Shown here piece by piece: positions 44,551 through 52,536 of a DNA stretch of 64,000 bases (its first letter is position 1; each line of letters starts with the position of its first letter). Source of the stretch: Bacteroidia bacterium (lineage in GTDB: Bacteria; Bacteroidota; Bacteroidia; Flavobacteriales; Flavobacteriaceae); the NCBI GenBank assembly GCA_030428865.1, contig JAUIEK010000003.1:344809-408808 (forward strand), given 5' to 3'. A program made the translations under genes and the position numbers. The notes beneath the pieces are model-generated. The model made no database searches, had not been told where the DNA came from, and saw only the letters and a list, made by a program, of their open reading frames with translations.

Positions 44551-46144
44551 AATATTTTATTAGCTTCCTTAACGCTTTCTTATTGATCTTTATACTCGCT
44601 TTAGATCGAAGATCTTTGTGCAACTCTTGTTCTAAAAATGATTGAAAATCATTAATCACAACTCCCTTTACCTCTTTAAAGTTCTTATTTGAATATTTTT
44701 TGATATTCTCATCGTAGTACTTTTTAAGAGCAATTGTATCGTTTACCGCTTTTTTCCATACGTTTCTTTGCATGAACTCAAATAACAAAATACCATCTTT
44801 ATATTCTTGTAGAGCTTTTGCATATTCCGGTTGAGTTACTGACAAATTTTCTTTGTAATAAGCCAAAACTTCTTTATCAATAAACTTATCAAACAGCTTA
44901 TCAATAGGATATTGCCTTCTGTTCACTATGTAGTTCACAAAATCCTGCTGAATAATTTTTTTGTCATTAATTGAGAGCAATAAATGCTGCAAAGAATCTT
45001 TTGGGAGATTTCTTAAATTCGGGTGTTGTAAAATCTTTTTTCCTTTTCTATCTACCTTGATAGAATATTTACTTTTTAAACGATCTAAAACAGCATTTTC
45101 AGATAGCTTTAATCTACCACTTTCTCTTACTTTTCTCTTAATTTCATCTTTCATTTCATTATATGTAGTAATCGGAAATTTTTCTATAAGCTTTACAACA
45201 TGCCACCCAAAACGAGTTTGAAATGGCTCTGAAAGTTGTCCAACTAAATCTAAAGAAAATGAAGCTTTTTCAAGAGCAGGAAGCATACTTCCCTTACCAA
45301 ATCTTGGCAAAACACCTCCAATATCTTTCGAGTTTGTGTCGTTCGAAAATTGCTTGGCTAAAGAATTAAAATCTGCTCCGTTTTTTAAAAGGTTTTTAAT
45401 AGAATCTATTTTTTCTTTTCCTTTTTTAGATTTATCGGTAATTAAAATGTGTGCCACTTGCAAATCTCCTTTAGAAAGCTGTCTATCTGTAACTTTTACT
45501 ATGTGATATCCAAAACTTGTTCTAAACGGTTTTGAAACAGTGTTTACAGGCGTATTGTAAGCAGCTGTTTCAAATTTATAAATCATCTTAAAAGCTGAAA
45601 AATAGCCTAAATCACCTCCATTCGTTTTAGCAGATCTATCTTCTGAAATTTCTTTTGCAACCTTCTCAAAAGATTCTCCATTAATAATTCGTTGTCGTGC
45701 TTTAGTTATTTTTTCATAGGCTTGCATTGTATCTTTTGGTGATGCTTCTTGAAGAATTTTGACCAAAATATGACTTGCTCTTATATTTTCTTTATAGCGA
45801 TTATACGCTTCTTTTTCTAGAAACGCTAAGTATTTTTCATCTCGTAAATAAGGCTCTAATAACTGATTTTTATACGTTTCTACCTCTCGCTTAAAAAAAG
45901 GAAGCGTGTCTAGTTTGCGCCTATACGCTTCTGCTACTTTTAATTTATAATCAATATATAAATTCACATTTTTCTCTACATCTTTTTCGCTTTTTTCTTC
46001 AATTAACGACAGGTTTTTCTCATACACACTTTTAAAATCTGCTACTGTTACCTTCTCTTTATTTATTGAAATTAGAACTTTACTGTTCTTTTGAGCGTAT
46101 GAAAAAGCTGTAAAAAACAGCAAAACAAAAACTTGTATTCTCAT
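44534..46144 (-). CDS. Periplasmic peptidyl-prolyl isomerase with two parvulin domains
   Basis: The 536-residue product has a signal peptide (to about residue 18). An N-terminal helical chaperone segment is followed by two complete parvulin-type domains at about 120-220 and 225-325. The first has IRASHILVKIL, ISEDRSAKTNGGDLGYFSAFKMIYKFETAAY and RTSFGYHIVKV. The second has LQVAHILITDKS, FSNDTNSKDIGGVLPRFGKGSM and QTRFGWHVVKL. The C-terminal 200 residues are helical. It should accelerate prolyl isomerization of exported proteins in the periplasm. It follows the DUF493 gene by 3 bases and overlaps the next gene by 17 bases. Confidence 0.92.
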   Translation of the reverse strand: MRIQVFVLLFFTAFSYAQKNSKVLISINKEKVTVADFKSVYEKNLSLIEEKSEKDVEKNVNLYIDYKLKVAEAYRRKLDTLPFFKREVETYKNQLLEPYLRDEKYLAFLEKEAYNRYKENIRASHILVKILQEASPKDTMQAYEKITKARQRIINGESFEKVAKEISEDRSAKTNGGDLGYFSAFKMIYKFETAAYNTPVNTVSKPFRTSFGYHIVKVTDRQLSKGDLQVAHILITDKSKKGKEKIDSIKNLLKNGADFNSLAKQFSNDTNSKDIGGVLPRFGKGSMLPALEKASFSLDLVGQLSEPFQTRFGWHVVKLIEKFPITTYNEMKDEIKRKVRESGRLKLSENAVLDRLKSKYSIKVDRKGKKILQHPNLRNLPKDSLQHLLLSINDKKIIQQDFVNYIVNRRQYPIDKLFDKFIDKEVLAYYKENLSVTQPEYAKALQEYKDGILLFEFMQRNVWKKAVNDTIALKKYYDENIKKYSNKNFKEVKGVVINDFQSFLEQELHKDLRSKASIKINKKALRKLIKYYASKQ

Positions 46145-46147
46145 CTC

Positions 46148-46429
46148 TTATAATGATATTATTCCTTTAATTTTTTCTGCCTTTTTATAGTAACTTATTA
46201 CTTCATCAGCATTATTCAATTTTACATTTATTGATATGCTAATATACTTCCCATTTTTAGATTTTTTCGTATTAATAACAGCTCCGCCTTTTGTAAATAA
46301 ATCTTTTACTTCTTGCTCCTGATTTTCTGTCGTAGGAACAATAAACTTATACAAATATTCATTAGGAAATTTTGTTGTGTCTTCTAATTGCGCTTTTAGT
46401 TTCTTGTAAAAGGCTTCCCGATCTTGCAT
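46148..46429 (-). CDS. DUF493 (YbeD-like) family protein
   Basis: The 93-residue product matches the small ferredoxin-like DUF493 fold: FYKKLKAQLEDTTKFPNEYLYKFIVP, TKGGAVINTKKSKNGKYISISINVKLNNADEVISYYKKAEKIKGII. In other bacteria it is found as YbeD, of unclear, possibly regulatory, function. It is cytoplasmic. It is the first gene of the five-gene run ending with moxR and has its own promoter element at 46455-46462. Confidence 0.88.
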   Translation of the reverse strand: MQDREAFYKKLKAQLEDTTKFPNEYLYKFIVPTTENQEQEVKDLFTKGGAVINTKKSKNGKYISISINVKLNNADEVISYYKKAEKIKGIISL

Positions 46430-46454
46430 GTATCTGTTTTTTAAAAACGAAGTA

Positions 46455-46462
46455 CAAAATTA
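46455..46462 (-). promoter_or_regulatory. -7 promoter element of the DUF493-parvulin-moxR operon
   Basis: The minus strand reads TAATTTTG, an exact TAnnTTTG match, ending 25 bases before the ATG at 46429. Confidence 0.55.
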
Positions 46463-46494
46463 CATTATAATCTTATTAATATAAATTATTCATA

Positions 46495-46502
46495 TATTTT
46501 TG
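46495..46502 (+). promoter_or_regulatory. -7 promoter element of the P-loop ATPase gene
   Basis: TATTTTTG is an exact TAnnTTTG match. Its last base is the G of an in-frame GTG, and the ATG at 46508 is 5 bases further on, where transcription should begin. A leaderless mRNA is likely, and the GTG is not the start. Confidence 0.6.
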
Positions 46503-46507
46503 TGATT

Positions 46508-47041
46508 ATGCAAAAAAAAATTGTGCTAGTTGGCGGACCTGGGAGTGGAAAAACCTCTGTTATTTCTGAACTTTCAAGAAGAGGTTTTTTCTGTATGCAT
46601 GAGGTTTCGAGGGAGGTGACTATTGATGCGAAAAAAAAAGGAATCGATCAACTTTTTCTGGAAAAACCTGTTTTGTTTAGTGAGTTGCTTTTAGAAGGAC
46701 GCATACAACAATATAATGAGGCTCAAAAAAGTAATAGTCCGATTGTTTTCTTTGATAGAGGCATTCCAGACATAGAAGCCTATTTAGAATTTTCAAATAC
46801 CTCTTACTCATCTGTTTTTTCTGAAAATTCCAAAAATCTACGTTATGATTTTGCCTTTCACTTTAAACCTTGGGAAGAAATTTACATCTCTGACAATGAA
46901 AGATATGAAACCTTTAAAGAAGCTTCTATTATCAACCAACATCTTGTAGAAACATACAAAAAATACAACTATTCTATGATAGAAGTTCCTTTTGGAAACA
47001 TTACTGAAAGAACAGATTACATCATCAACAGGCTTCAATAA
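46508..47041 (+). CDS. P-loop ATPase (AAA_28, NadR/Ttd14-like)
   Basis: The 177-residue product has Walker A VGGPGSGKTS near the N-terminus, EVSREVTIDAKKKGIDQLF and Walker B IVFFDRGIPDIEAYLEF. The C-terminal part contains FKEASIINQHLVETYKKYNYSMIEVPFGNITERTDYII. This is the pattern of AAA_28 proteins, which resemble NadR kinase domains and thymidylate-kinase-like enzymes. The substrate is unknown. The ATG at 46508 is preferred to GTG at 46502 because the promoter element overlaps that GTG. The gene lies 2 bases upstream of recQ and is probably co-transcribed. Confidence 0.85.
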   Translation: MQKKIVLVGGPGSGKTSVISELSRRGFFCMHEVSREVTIDAKKKGIDQLFLEKPVLFSELLLEGRIQQYNEAQKSNSPIVFFDRGIPDIEAYLEFSNTSYSSVFSENSKNLRYDFAFHFKPWEEIYISDNERYETFKEASIINQHLVETYKKYNYSMIEVPFGNITERTDYIINRLQ

Positions 47042-47043
47042 TA

Positions 47044-48933
47044 ATGCATACTCCCAAATCAATTTTAAAATCTATTTGGGGTTATGATTCTTTTAGAGAG
47101 CCCCAAGAAGAAATAATTGAGTCTGTTTTAAAAAATCATGAAACAGTAGCTTTACTTCCTACGGGCGGTGGAAAATCAATCTGCTATCAAATTCCTGCTA
47201 TTCTCTTTTCAGGAGCTACATTGATAATTTCTCCTCTTATCTCCTTAATGGAAGATCAAGTGCAACAACTACAAAAAAGAGGTGTTAAGGCTTCATATGT
47301 AAAACCTGGATCTTCTACCGAGGATATTGTTACCCTTTTTGATGCTATTAAATATGGGGAATTAAAAATAATATATCTATCTCCTGAAAGGCTGCAATCA
47401 AATCTTATCATAGAAAAATTAAAGGAAATTGAAGTTAGTTTACTTGCTATAGATGAAGCTCATTGCATATCTGAATGGGGACATGATTTTAGACCTTCTT
47501 TCTTAAAAATCAAAGAGATACGCGAAGTTTTAGGAAATCCAAAATTAATTGCCGTTACTGCATCAGCCACTAATCAAGTTTTAAAAGATATTCAAATACA
47601 GTTAAATTGTAATAATGCTACTGTTTTTAAAAAGTCTTTTTTTAGAAAAAATTTAGCCTATCAGGTTTTTGAAATTGAAAGTAAAAATCAGCGTCTCTTT
47701 CAAATTTTTTCCAAAATACAAACTCCTGGAATTGTTTATGTTAATTCTAGAAAAAGAACAAAAGAAATTGCAAGTTTACTAAAAGAACGAGGTTTTTTGG
47801 CTACACATTACCATGGTGGAATGAGCAGACAAGAAAAGGAAAAAGCTTTTTTAGAATGGACAACCGAAAAGAAAAGAATTATTGTAGCCACTAATGCTTT
47901 TGGAATGGGGATTGATAAAGAAAATGTAGGAATTGTTGTCCATGTAGATTTACCATATAGTTTAGAAAATTATTTTCAAGAAGCAGGTAGAGCTGGCAGA
48001 AATGGCAAAAAAGCATTTTCAGTTTTACTTTACAGTCAAAATGATATTGATGTTTTTACCAAACAGTTTATTGAGACGATTCCTGATCTATCTTTTATAA
48101 AAGATTTTACACGGAAACTGTATCAACACTTTCACATTTCTAATGGAGAAATGAACTCAAGCTCTTTTGATTTTAACTTTTTGGAGTTTTGTAAGCTTTA
48201 CAACTTTCCTTATGAAACAGCTAAAACCTCATTACAAGTTTTAATCAATCAAGGAATTATAGAATTGTCTCAAGATTTTTACTCTAGATCAACTCTACAA
48301 ATTATTGTAAGTCCAAAATACCTTCAGCAGCAGATTGAAAATACTCATTTAGACAAAAAAATCATCAATGTTTTGCTAAGAAGCTACTCTGGTTTATTTA
48401 GCAATCAAATTAAAATTGATGAATTTACTTTATCTAAAAAAATCGGAATTACTTCTATTGAATTAAAAAAGAGACTTACTTCTTTAGCCGAAAAAAATCT
48501 TTTAACTTTTCAAGAAAAATCAGATCACCAACAGTTGTTTTTTTTAAATCCTAGAGAAGATCAATATCAGATTAATCGTGTTTCTAAACAGATAAAAAAC
48601 TACTTAAATCAAAAAATATCAAAAGGCAAAAAACTTATTAATTTTGTGCTTTCTAAAGATAGTTGTAGAAGTCAACTTTTACTAAATTACTTTGATCAAA
48701 ATCACTCATCTCAATGTGGTATTTGTGATGTTTGTTTAAATAGAAAAAATGAAAACTCTCGAGAATTGGAGCATGAAATAGTGACTTTATTGAAAAATAA
48801 AGATCTTAGTTCCCAAGAAATTTTTATAACATTAAATACTCAAGAAAATTGGGTTTTAGAAGCTCTTAAAAACCTTTTAAAAAAAGAAGTAATCAGTATT
48901 AATATCCAAAACCAATACTATTTAAATGAATAG
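47044..48933 (+). CDS. recQ: ATP-dependent DNA helicase RecQ
   Basis: The 629-residue product has SF2 helicase motifs: FREPQEEIIESVL (motif 0), LLPTGGGKSICYQIPA (motif I), LAIDEAHCISEWGHDFRPSF (motif II and aromatic loop), AVTASATNQVL (III), YHGGMSRQEKEKAF, ATNAFGMGIDKENV (V) and YFQEAGRAGRNGKK (VI). The RecQ-C zinc module has Cys residues in SCRSQLLLNYF and QCGICDVCLNRK (about 557-588). No HRDC domain is evident. The C-terminus is a short winged-helix-like part. It unwinds DNA 3'-5' in recombination and repair. It overlaps fmt by 8 bases. Confidence 0.95.
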   Translation: MHTPKSILKSIWGYDSFREPQEEIIESVLKNHETVALLPTGGGKSICYQIPAILFSGATLIISPLISLMEDQVQQLQKRGVKASYVKPGSSTEDIVTLFDAIKYGELKIIYLSPERLQSNLIIEKLKEIEVSLLAIDEAHCISEWGHDFRPSFLKIKEIREVLGNPKLIAVTASATNQVLKDIQIQLNCNNATVFKKSFFRKNLAYQVFEIESKNQRLFQIFSKIQTPGIVYVNSRKRTKEIASLLKERGFLATHYHGGMSRQEKEKAFLEWTTEKKRIIVATNAFGMGIDKENVGIVVHVDLPYSLENYFQEAGRAGRNGKKAFSVLLYSQNDIDVFTKQFIETIPDLSFIKDFTRKLYQHFHISNGEMNSSSFDFNFLEFCKLYNFPYETAKTSLQVLINQGIIELSQDFYSRSTLQIIVSPKYLQQQIENTHLDKKIINVLLRSYSGLFSNQIKIDEFTLSKKIGITSIELKKRLTSLAEKNLLTFQEKSDHQQLFFLNPREDQYQINRVSKQIKNYLNQKISKGKKLINFVLSKDSCRSQLLLNYFDQNHSSQCGICDVCLNRKNENSRELEHEIVTLLKNKDLSSQEIFITLNTQENWVLEALKNLLKKEVISINIQNQYYLNE

Positions 48934-49870
48934 CCCTAGAATTGTTTTTATGGGTACTCCAGAATTTGCAGTAACCATTCTAAGTAAACTATTACAAGAA
49001 AAATTCAATGTAGTTGCTGTTGTTACAGCACCTGATAGACCTGCCGGAAGAGGAAGAAAAATAAATCAATCTGCTGTAAAACAATTTGCACTTAAAAACA
49101 ATCTACCCGTTTTACAACCTACTAATTTAAAATCTCCTTCTTTTTTTGATGAGTTAAATTATTACAAACCAGAACTTCAAATTGTAGTAGCTTTTCGCAT
49201 GTTACCAAAAATAATTTGGTCGCTTCCTAAACTAGGCACTTTTAACCTTCACGCATCTTTGCTTCCTAATTACAGAGGTGCAGCTCCGATTCATTGGGCA
49301 ATCATTAATGGAGAGACAAAAACAGGTGTCACAACGTTTTTTATTGATGACAAAATTGACACAGGAGAGATAATTTTACAAAAAGAAACTCATATTTTAC
49401 CCAATGAAACGGTAGGTTCTCTGCATGACAAGCTTATGGTATTAGGTGCTGATTTAGTTTGCAAAACAGTTAAATTAATTGCTGAAAATACTGTATCTAC
49501 TATAAAGCAACCAGAACGGGATACAAAACTTGCTCCTAAATTAACATCTGAGAATACAAGAATTGATTGGAGTTTAGACACAAAAACTATTTATAATAAA
49601 ATACGAGGATTAAATCCTTTTCCTGTGGCTTGGACAGAAATACAAAATGGAGATGAAATACTAACTACAAAATTATATGAAGTACATTATGATATAATTA
49701 ACCATGATTTAGTTGTAGGAAAAATTCTATCTACAAACAAAGAATTAAAGATTGCCACCAAAGACGGTTTTATTAAAATTGATGAACTTAAGTTGGCAGG
49801 AAAGAAAAAAATGGATAGTAAAAGCTTACTAAACGGATTATCTTTTCAACCTAATGCTATTGCTTTGTGA
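48926..49870 (+). CDS. fmt: Methionyl-tRNA formyltransferase
   Basis: The 314-residue product has FMGTPEFAVTIL, TAPDRPAGRGRK, FNLHASLLPNYRGAAPIHWAIINGE with the catalytic Asn and His, and FFIDDKIDTGEIIL with the catalytic Asp. The C-terminal OB-like domain contains RGLNPFPVAWTE. It formylates Met-tRNA(fMet) for translation initiation. The ATG lies within the 3' end of recQ (8-base overlap), so the two are co-transcribed. The order recQ-fmt-HU is usual in Flavobacteriaceae. Confidence 0.96.
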   Translation: MNSPRIVFMGTPEFAVTILSKLLQEKFNVVAVVTAPDRPAGRGRKINQSAVKQFALKNNLPVLQPTNLKSPSFFDELNYYKPELQIVVAFRMLPKIIWSLPKLGTFNLHASLLPNYRGAAPIHWAIINGETKTGVTTFFIDDKIDTGEIILQKETHILPNETVGSLHDKLMVLGADLVCKTVKLIAENTVSTIKQPERDTKLAPKLTSENTRIDWSLDTKTIYNKIRGLNPFPVAWTEIQNGDEILTTKLYEVHYDIINHDLVVGKILSTNKELKIATKDGFIKIDELKLAGKKKMDSKSLLNGLSFQPNAIAL

Positions 49871-49963
49871 TCTTCAATACTACTGCGGAAGAAAGACAAA
49901 CCAAAGGGTGTTATTAACAATTTCAACTCTTTTATTAACAAAATACTGCTTTTTACACTGTTA

Positions 49964-49996
49964 AACTTGCACAAGCCCGCAATCCGTCTATATTTG
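49964..49996 (+). promoter_or_regulatory. Promoter of the HU gene
   Basis: TATATTTG at 49989-49996 matches the -7 consensus exactly. CTTG at 49966-49969, inside the box aacttgcac (49964-49972), serves as the -33 element with a 19-base spacer. The same aacttgcac box precedes the tRNA-Met promoter. The leader is about 45 bases. Confidence 0.75.
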
Positions 49997-50046
49997 TTAA
50001 GCGTTTAAGCAAAAAATTTATCAATTAATTTTAAATTCTATTTATT

Positions 50047-50319
50047 ATGAACAAATCAGATTTAATCGATGCTATGGCTGCGGATGCAGGAATTTCAAAA
50101 GCAGCGGCTAAAGCAGCTTTAGAATCTTTAACAAGCAATGTAACTTCTACTCTAAAGAAAGGTGGAAAAGTAGCTCTAGTTGGATGGGGTACTTGGTCTG
50201 TTTCAAAAAGAGCTGCAAGAAATGGTAGAAATCCTCAAACGGGTGCTGAGATTAAGATTCCAGCTAAAAAAGTTGTAAAATTTAAAGCTGGTGCAGGTCT
50301 TAGTGATTCTGTAAACTAA
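50047..50319 (+). CDS. HU family DNA-binding protein
   Basis: The 90-residue product is a full-length [30 protein letters not shown], then the beta-arm [43 protein letters not shown] with the intercalating Pro in RNPQTG. HU binds and bends DNA as a nucleoid protein. It is monocistronic, with a strong promoter at 49964-49996 and a terminator at 50342-50368. The codon use (many common codons and a GC content above that of its neighbours) suits high expression. Confidence 0.96.
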   Translation: MNKSDLIDAMAADAGISKAAAKAALESLTSNVTSTLKKGGKVALVGWGTWSVSKRAARNGRNPQTGAEIKIPAKKVVKFKAGAGLSDSVN

Positions 50320-50341
50320 ATTCTAACAAAATTATACAAAG

Positions 50342-50368
50342 AACTCCCTATTATTTAGGGAGTTTTTT
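50342..50368 (+). terminator. Rho-independent terminator of the HU gene
   Basis: A 9-bp stem (aactcccta with tagggagtt) closes a 5-base loop and is followed by a run of T. Confidence 0.9.
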
Positions 50369-50411
50369 ATTTTGCTCTTTTTTGGTTACATTTAAGTAAG
50401 ATATAAAAGCA

Positions 50412-50969
50412 ATGCCTGTTCTTAAACCCAAAAAAGGAAGACTATTAATAGCTGAACCCTCCATTCTGGATGACAGTTCCTTTAACAGAGCTATTATTTT
50501 ACTTACGGAACATAACGAAGAAACTTCTATTGGTTTTATATTAAATAGACCGCTGAAAATCATATTTAAAGATATTATTCAAGATATTGATTGCTCTCAC
50601 ACTATTTATCAAGGAGGACCTGTAGAACAGGATAATTTATATTTTGTTCACAGAGTACCCAATTTAATTCCTGATAGCCTACCAATTGGTAATGGCATTT
50701 ATTGGGGCGGAAGCTTTGAGGTATTAAAAAACTTATTAAATGAGAATACTATAAAAAAAGATGATATTCGTTTTTTCTTGGGGTATTCTGGATGGGGAAA
50801 GCAGCAATTAGAAAGTGAGATTACAGATAAAACTTGGTTTGTGTCAAAAAATGATTTCAACAACATTTTTTCTGTTGATGATGAAAGCTTATGGAAAAAC
50901 AAGCTTTTACAAAAAGGTGGTAAATACAAAATATGGGCTAATGCTCCCTACGATATCCATCTAAACTAA
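50412..50969 (+). CDS. YqgE/AlgH family protein
   Basis: The 185-residue product has the DUF179 pattern: KKGRLLIAEPSILDDSSFNRAIILLTEHNEETSIGFILNRPL, IYQGGPVEQDNLYFVH, IGNGIYWGGSFEVL and RFFLGYSGWGKQQLESEI. The family is widespread and folds as a compact cytoplasmic protein. A regulatory role (AlgH) has been proposed in some bacteria, but the activity is unknown. It lies after the HU terminator and converges with the class IV aminotransferase gene. The neighbourhood is conserved across Flavobacteriaceae. Confidence 0.93.
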   Translation: MPVLKPKKGRLLIAEPSILDDSSFNRAIILLTEHNEETSIGFILNRPLKIIFKDIIQDIDCSHTIYQGGPVEQDNLYFVHRVPNLIPDSLPIGNGIYWGGSFEVLKNLLNENTIKKDDIRFFLGYSGWGKQQLESEITDKTWFVSKNDFNNIFSVDDESLWKNKLLQKGGKYKIWANAPYDIHLN

Positions 50970-50971
50970 TT

Positions 50972-51799
50972 CTATTTTGTAATTGTTTCTTGGAGCAATA
51001 TATTTTTTTGCAGCTTCTCTCCTAGTGTAGTTTTGTACTGCTTTTTTCTGTAATTAGTAACAGGCTGCACTCCAATAATTGAATTCGTTATAAATACTTC
51101 TTCTGCTTTCTGAAGCTCAAAAGGAGTTATTATAGTCTCTTCTAATATATAATTTGGATTCCTTTCTACCACATCAATAACTTTCTTACGTAGAATCCCT
51201 TTTAAACATCCTTCTTGTATAGAAGGTGTTTTTACAGTATTTCCAAAAATCAAAAAGATATTACCACTAATTGTTTCGCAAATATTTTTTCTTTCATTTA
51301 AAAGAATACAGTCATCAAAATCATTCTCTTCTGCATAAATACTAGCCAATGTGTTAATAATTTTGTTATTTGTTTTCACTGTTGATAACAGTCCGGAATA
51401 ATTATAATAATCTTTAAATAGATCAACTATATATGTTTCTTTATGCTCTGTCTCTATATCTGATGTCTCTAATAAAAAATCTACTTCATTTGTTTTAGGT
51501 TTATAAAACCCTCCATCTTTTCTAAACACAGATAGCCTAACCCTTTGTGGTTTTTTGGAAGCAGATGCTACTTTTAAAATTTCTTCTTCCAAAGACTCTA
51601 AGGTGAAAGACATAGGAATTTTCATTCGTAACATTCTCATAGAAGCCATTAAACGGAAATAATGATCTTCCCAAAAAACAACAAATCCATTAACAACCTT
51701 AATAGTTTCAAAAATAGAATCGCCATATTTAAAACCTCTGTTTAAATGAGATAATTGTAACTCCGATTCTTTTACTAGATTTCCATTAAAATTAACCAT
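50972..51799 (-). CDS. Class IV PLP aminotransferase / aminodeoxychorismate lyase-like
   Basis: The 275-residue product has the fold type IV pattern: LSHLNRGFKYGDSIFETIKV at the start, RVRLSVFRKDGGFY, VKTNNKIINTLASIYAEENDFDDCILLNERKNICETISGNIFLI with the PLP Lys (TNNK region), and FITNSIIGVQPVTNY at the end. This resembles PabC (4-amino-4-deoxychorismate lyase) and branched-chain aminotransferases. In flavobacteria the gene is usually annotated only as class IV. Substrate choice is not readable here; no pabA or pabB gene is nearby. Confidence 0.88.
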   Translation of the reverse strand: MVNFNGNLVKESELQLSHLNRGFKYGDSIFETIKVVNGFVVFWEDHYFRLMASMRMLRMKIPMSFTLESLEEEILKVASASKKPQRVRLSVFRKDGGFYKPKTNEVDFLLETSDIETEHKETYIVDLFKDYYNYSGLLSTVKTNNKIINTLASIYAEENDFDDCILLNERKNICETISGNIFLIFGNTVKTPSIQEGCLKGILRKKVIDVVERNPNYILEETIITPFELQKAEEVFITNSIIGVQPVTNYRKKQYKTTLGEKLQKNILLQETITK

Positions 51800-51812
51800 G
51801 CTTTTTAAGATG

Positions 51813-51820
51813 CAAATTTA
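51813..51820 (-). promoter_or_regulatory. -7 promoter element of the class IV aminotransferase gene
   Basis: The minus strand reads TAAATTTG, an exact TAnnTTTG match, 13 bases before the ATG at 51799, with CAAA (TTTG on the minus strand) at 51843-51846 as a possible -33 element. Confidence 0.6.
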
Positions 51821-51898
51821 CAGTTTTGAGAAGGGAAGAAAACAAAAACTACAACATGTTATTGTTGTAGCTTAATTTTTTTTGATATGAGAATAAGC

Positions 51899-52279
51899 TT
51901 ATGCTCCTATTTTATGCTTTAGTTCATCTATTTGATTTTGCCATAACATTTTAGATTCCTCCACCTCGTCTTCTTCTGCAAAATCAGTAATGATTAAAGA
52001 TACATCTTTTGTTATATCATCAACCTGAATTTTAAATTCAAAGTAAGAATCATCTCCTTCAGACTCTGCCCACTTGTACTTTATTTTTTCATCAGCTCTT
52101 CTTGTTAAAATTTCTGCTTGCTCTTCAGAATCATTCCAAAAAAAAGAAATCATCTTTCCTCTAGAATTTACTCGATCTGCAAACCATTCTTCTAATCCAG
52201 AAGGCGTAGCAAAATATTGATATAACATACTTGGAGAAGCATGTATGGGAAACTCTAACTCAAATTTAACTTTATCCAT
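51899..52279 (-). CDS. START-like (SRPBCC) domain protein
   Basis: I chose the ATG at 52279 (MDKVKFELEFPIHASPSMLYQYF); an upstream in-frame ATG at 52321 would add 14 residues not typical for the family. The 126-residue product is an AHSA1/SRPBCC-type fold, with FATPSGLEEWFADRV near the start, KYKWAESEGDDSYFEFKIQ in the middle and a final amphipathic helix SKMLWQNQIDELKHKI. Such proteins have a hydrophobic cavity for small ligands. The ligand is not known. The place between the class IV aminotransferase and tRNA-Met is typical for flavobacteria. Confidence 0.9.
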   Translation of the reverse strand: MDKVKFELEFPIHASPSMLYQYFATPSGLEEWFADRVNSRGKMISFFWNDSEEQAEILTRRADEKIKYKWAESEGDDSYFEFKIQVDDITKDVSLIITDFAEEDEVEESKMLWQNQIDELKHKIGA

Positions 52280-52370
52280 TTTAAAATCAGATTGATAAAA
52301 GACAACTGTCTTTATTAACATATTGTTGCCAATATAGGTAATAATTCCATTTAAAAAAAATCAAATAAGC

Positions 52371-52402
52371 AACTTGCACTAACCCAAAAATGAGTTATAT
52401 TT
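52371..52402 (+). promoter_or_regulatory. Promoter of tRNA-Met
   Basis: TATATTTG at 52395-52402 is an exact -7 match. CTTG at 52373-52376, within aacttgcac (52371-52379), is the -33 element with an 18-base spacer. The tRNA starts 13 bases later. Confidence 0.75.
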
Positions 52403-52415
52403 GCGACCGCAAAAG

Positions 52416-52490
52416 AGGCGAGGTAGCTCAGGTGGTTAGAGCGCAGGATTCATAACCCTGAGGTCGGGGGTTCAAGTCCCCCCTTCGCTA
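52416..52490 (+). tRNA. tRNA-Met (anticodon CAT, elongator type)
   Basis: The acceptor stem ggcgagg (52416-52422) pairs with cttcgct (52483-52489, with two G-U pairs). The anticodon loop ttcataa has CAT at 52451-52453. The T arm is ggggg-ttcaagt-ccccc. CCA is not encoded. The anticodon stem lacks the three G-C pairs of initiator tRNA, so an elongator is likely; an Ile tRNA with lysidine-modified CAT cannot be excluded. The D arm contains one base more than usual (gag followed by gcgc), so the D stem does not close cleanly on paper. Confidence 0.9.
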
Positions 52491-52508
52491 CAAAACAAAA
52501 AAGTCAAT

Positions 52509-52536
52509 AAAAATGCGCTTTACGGCGCATTTTTTT
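52509..52536 (+). terminator. Terminator of tRNA-Met
   Basis: A 10-bp stem (aaaaatgcgc with gcgcattttt) has a 6-base loop and a following T-run. Confidence 0.88.
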
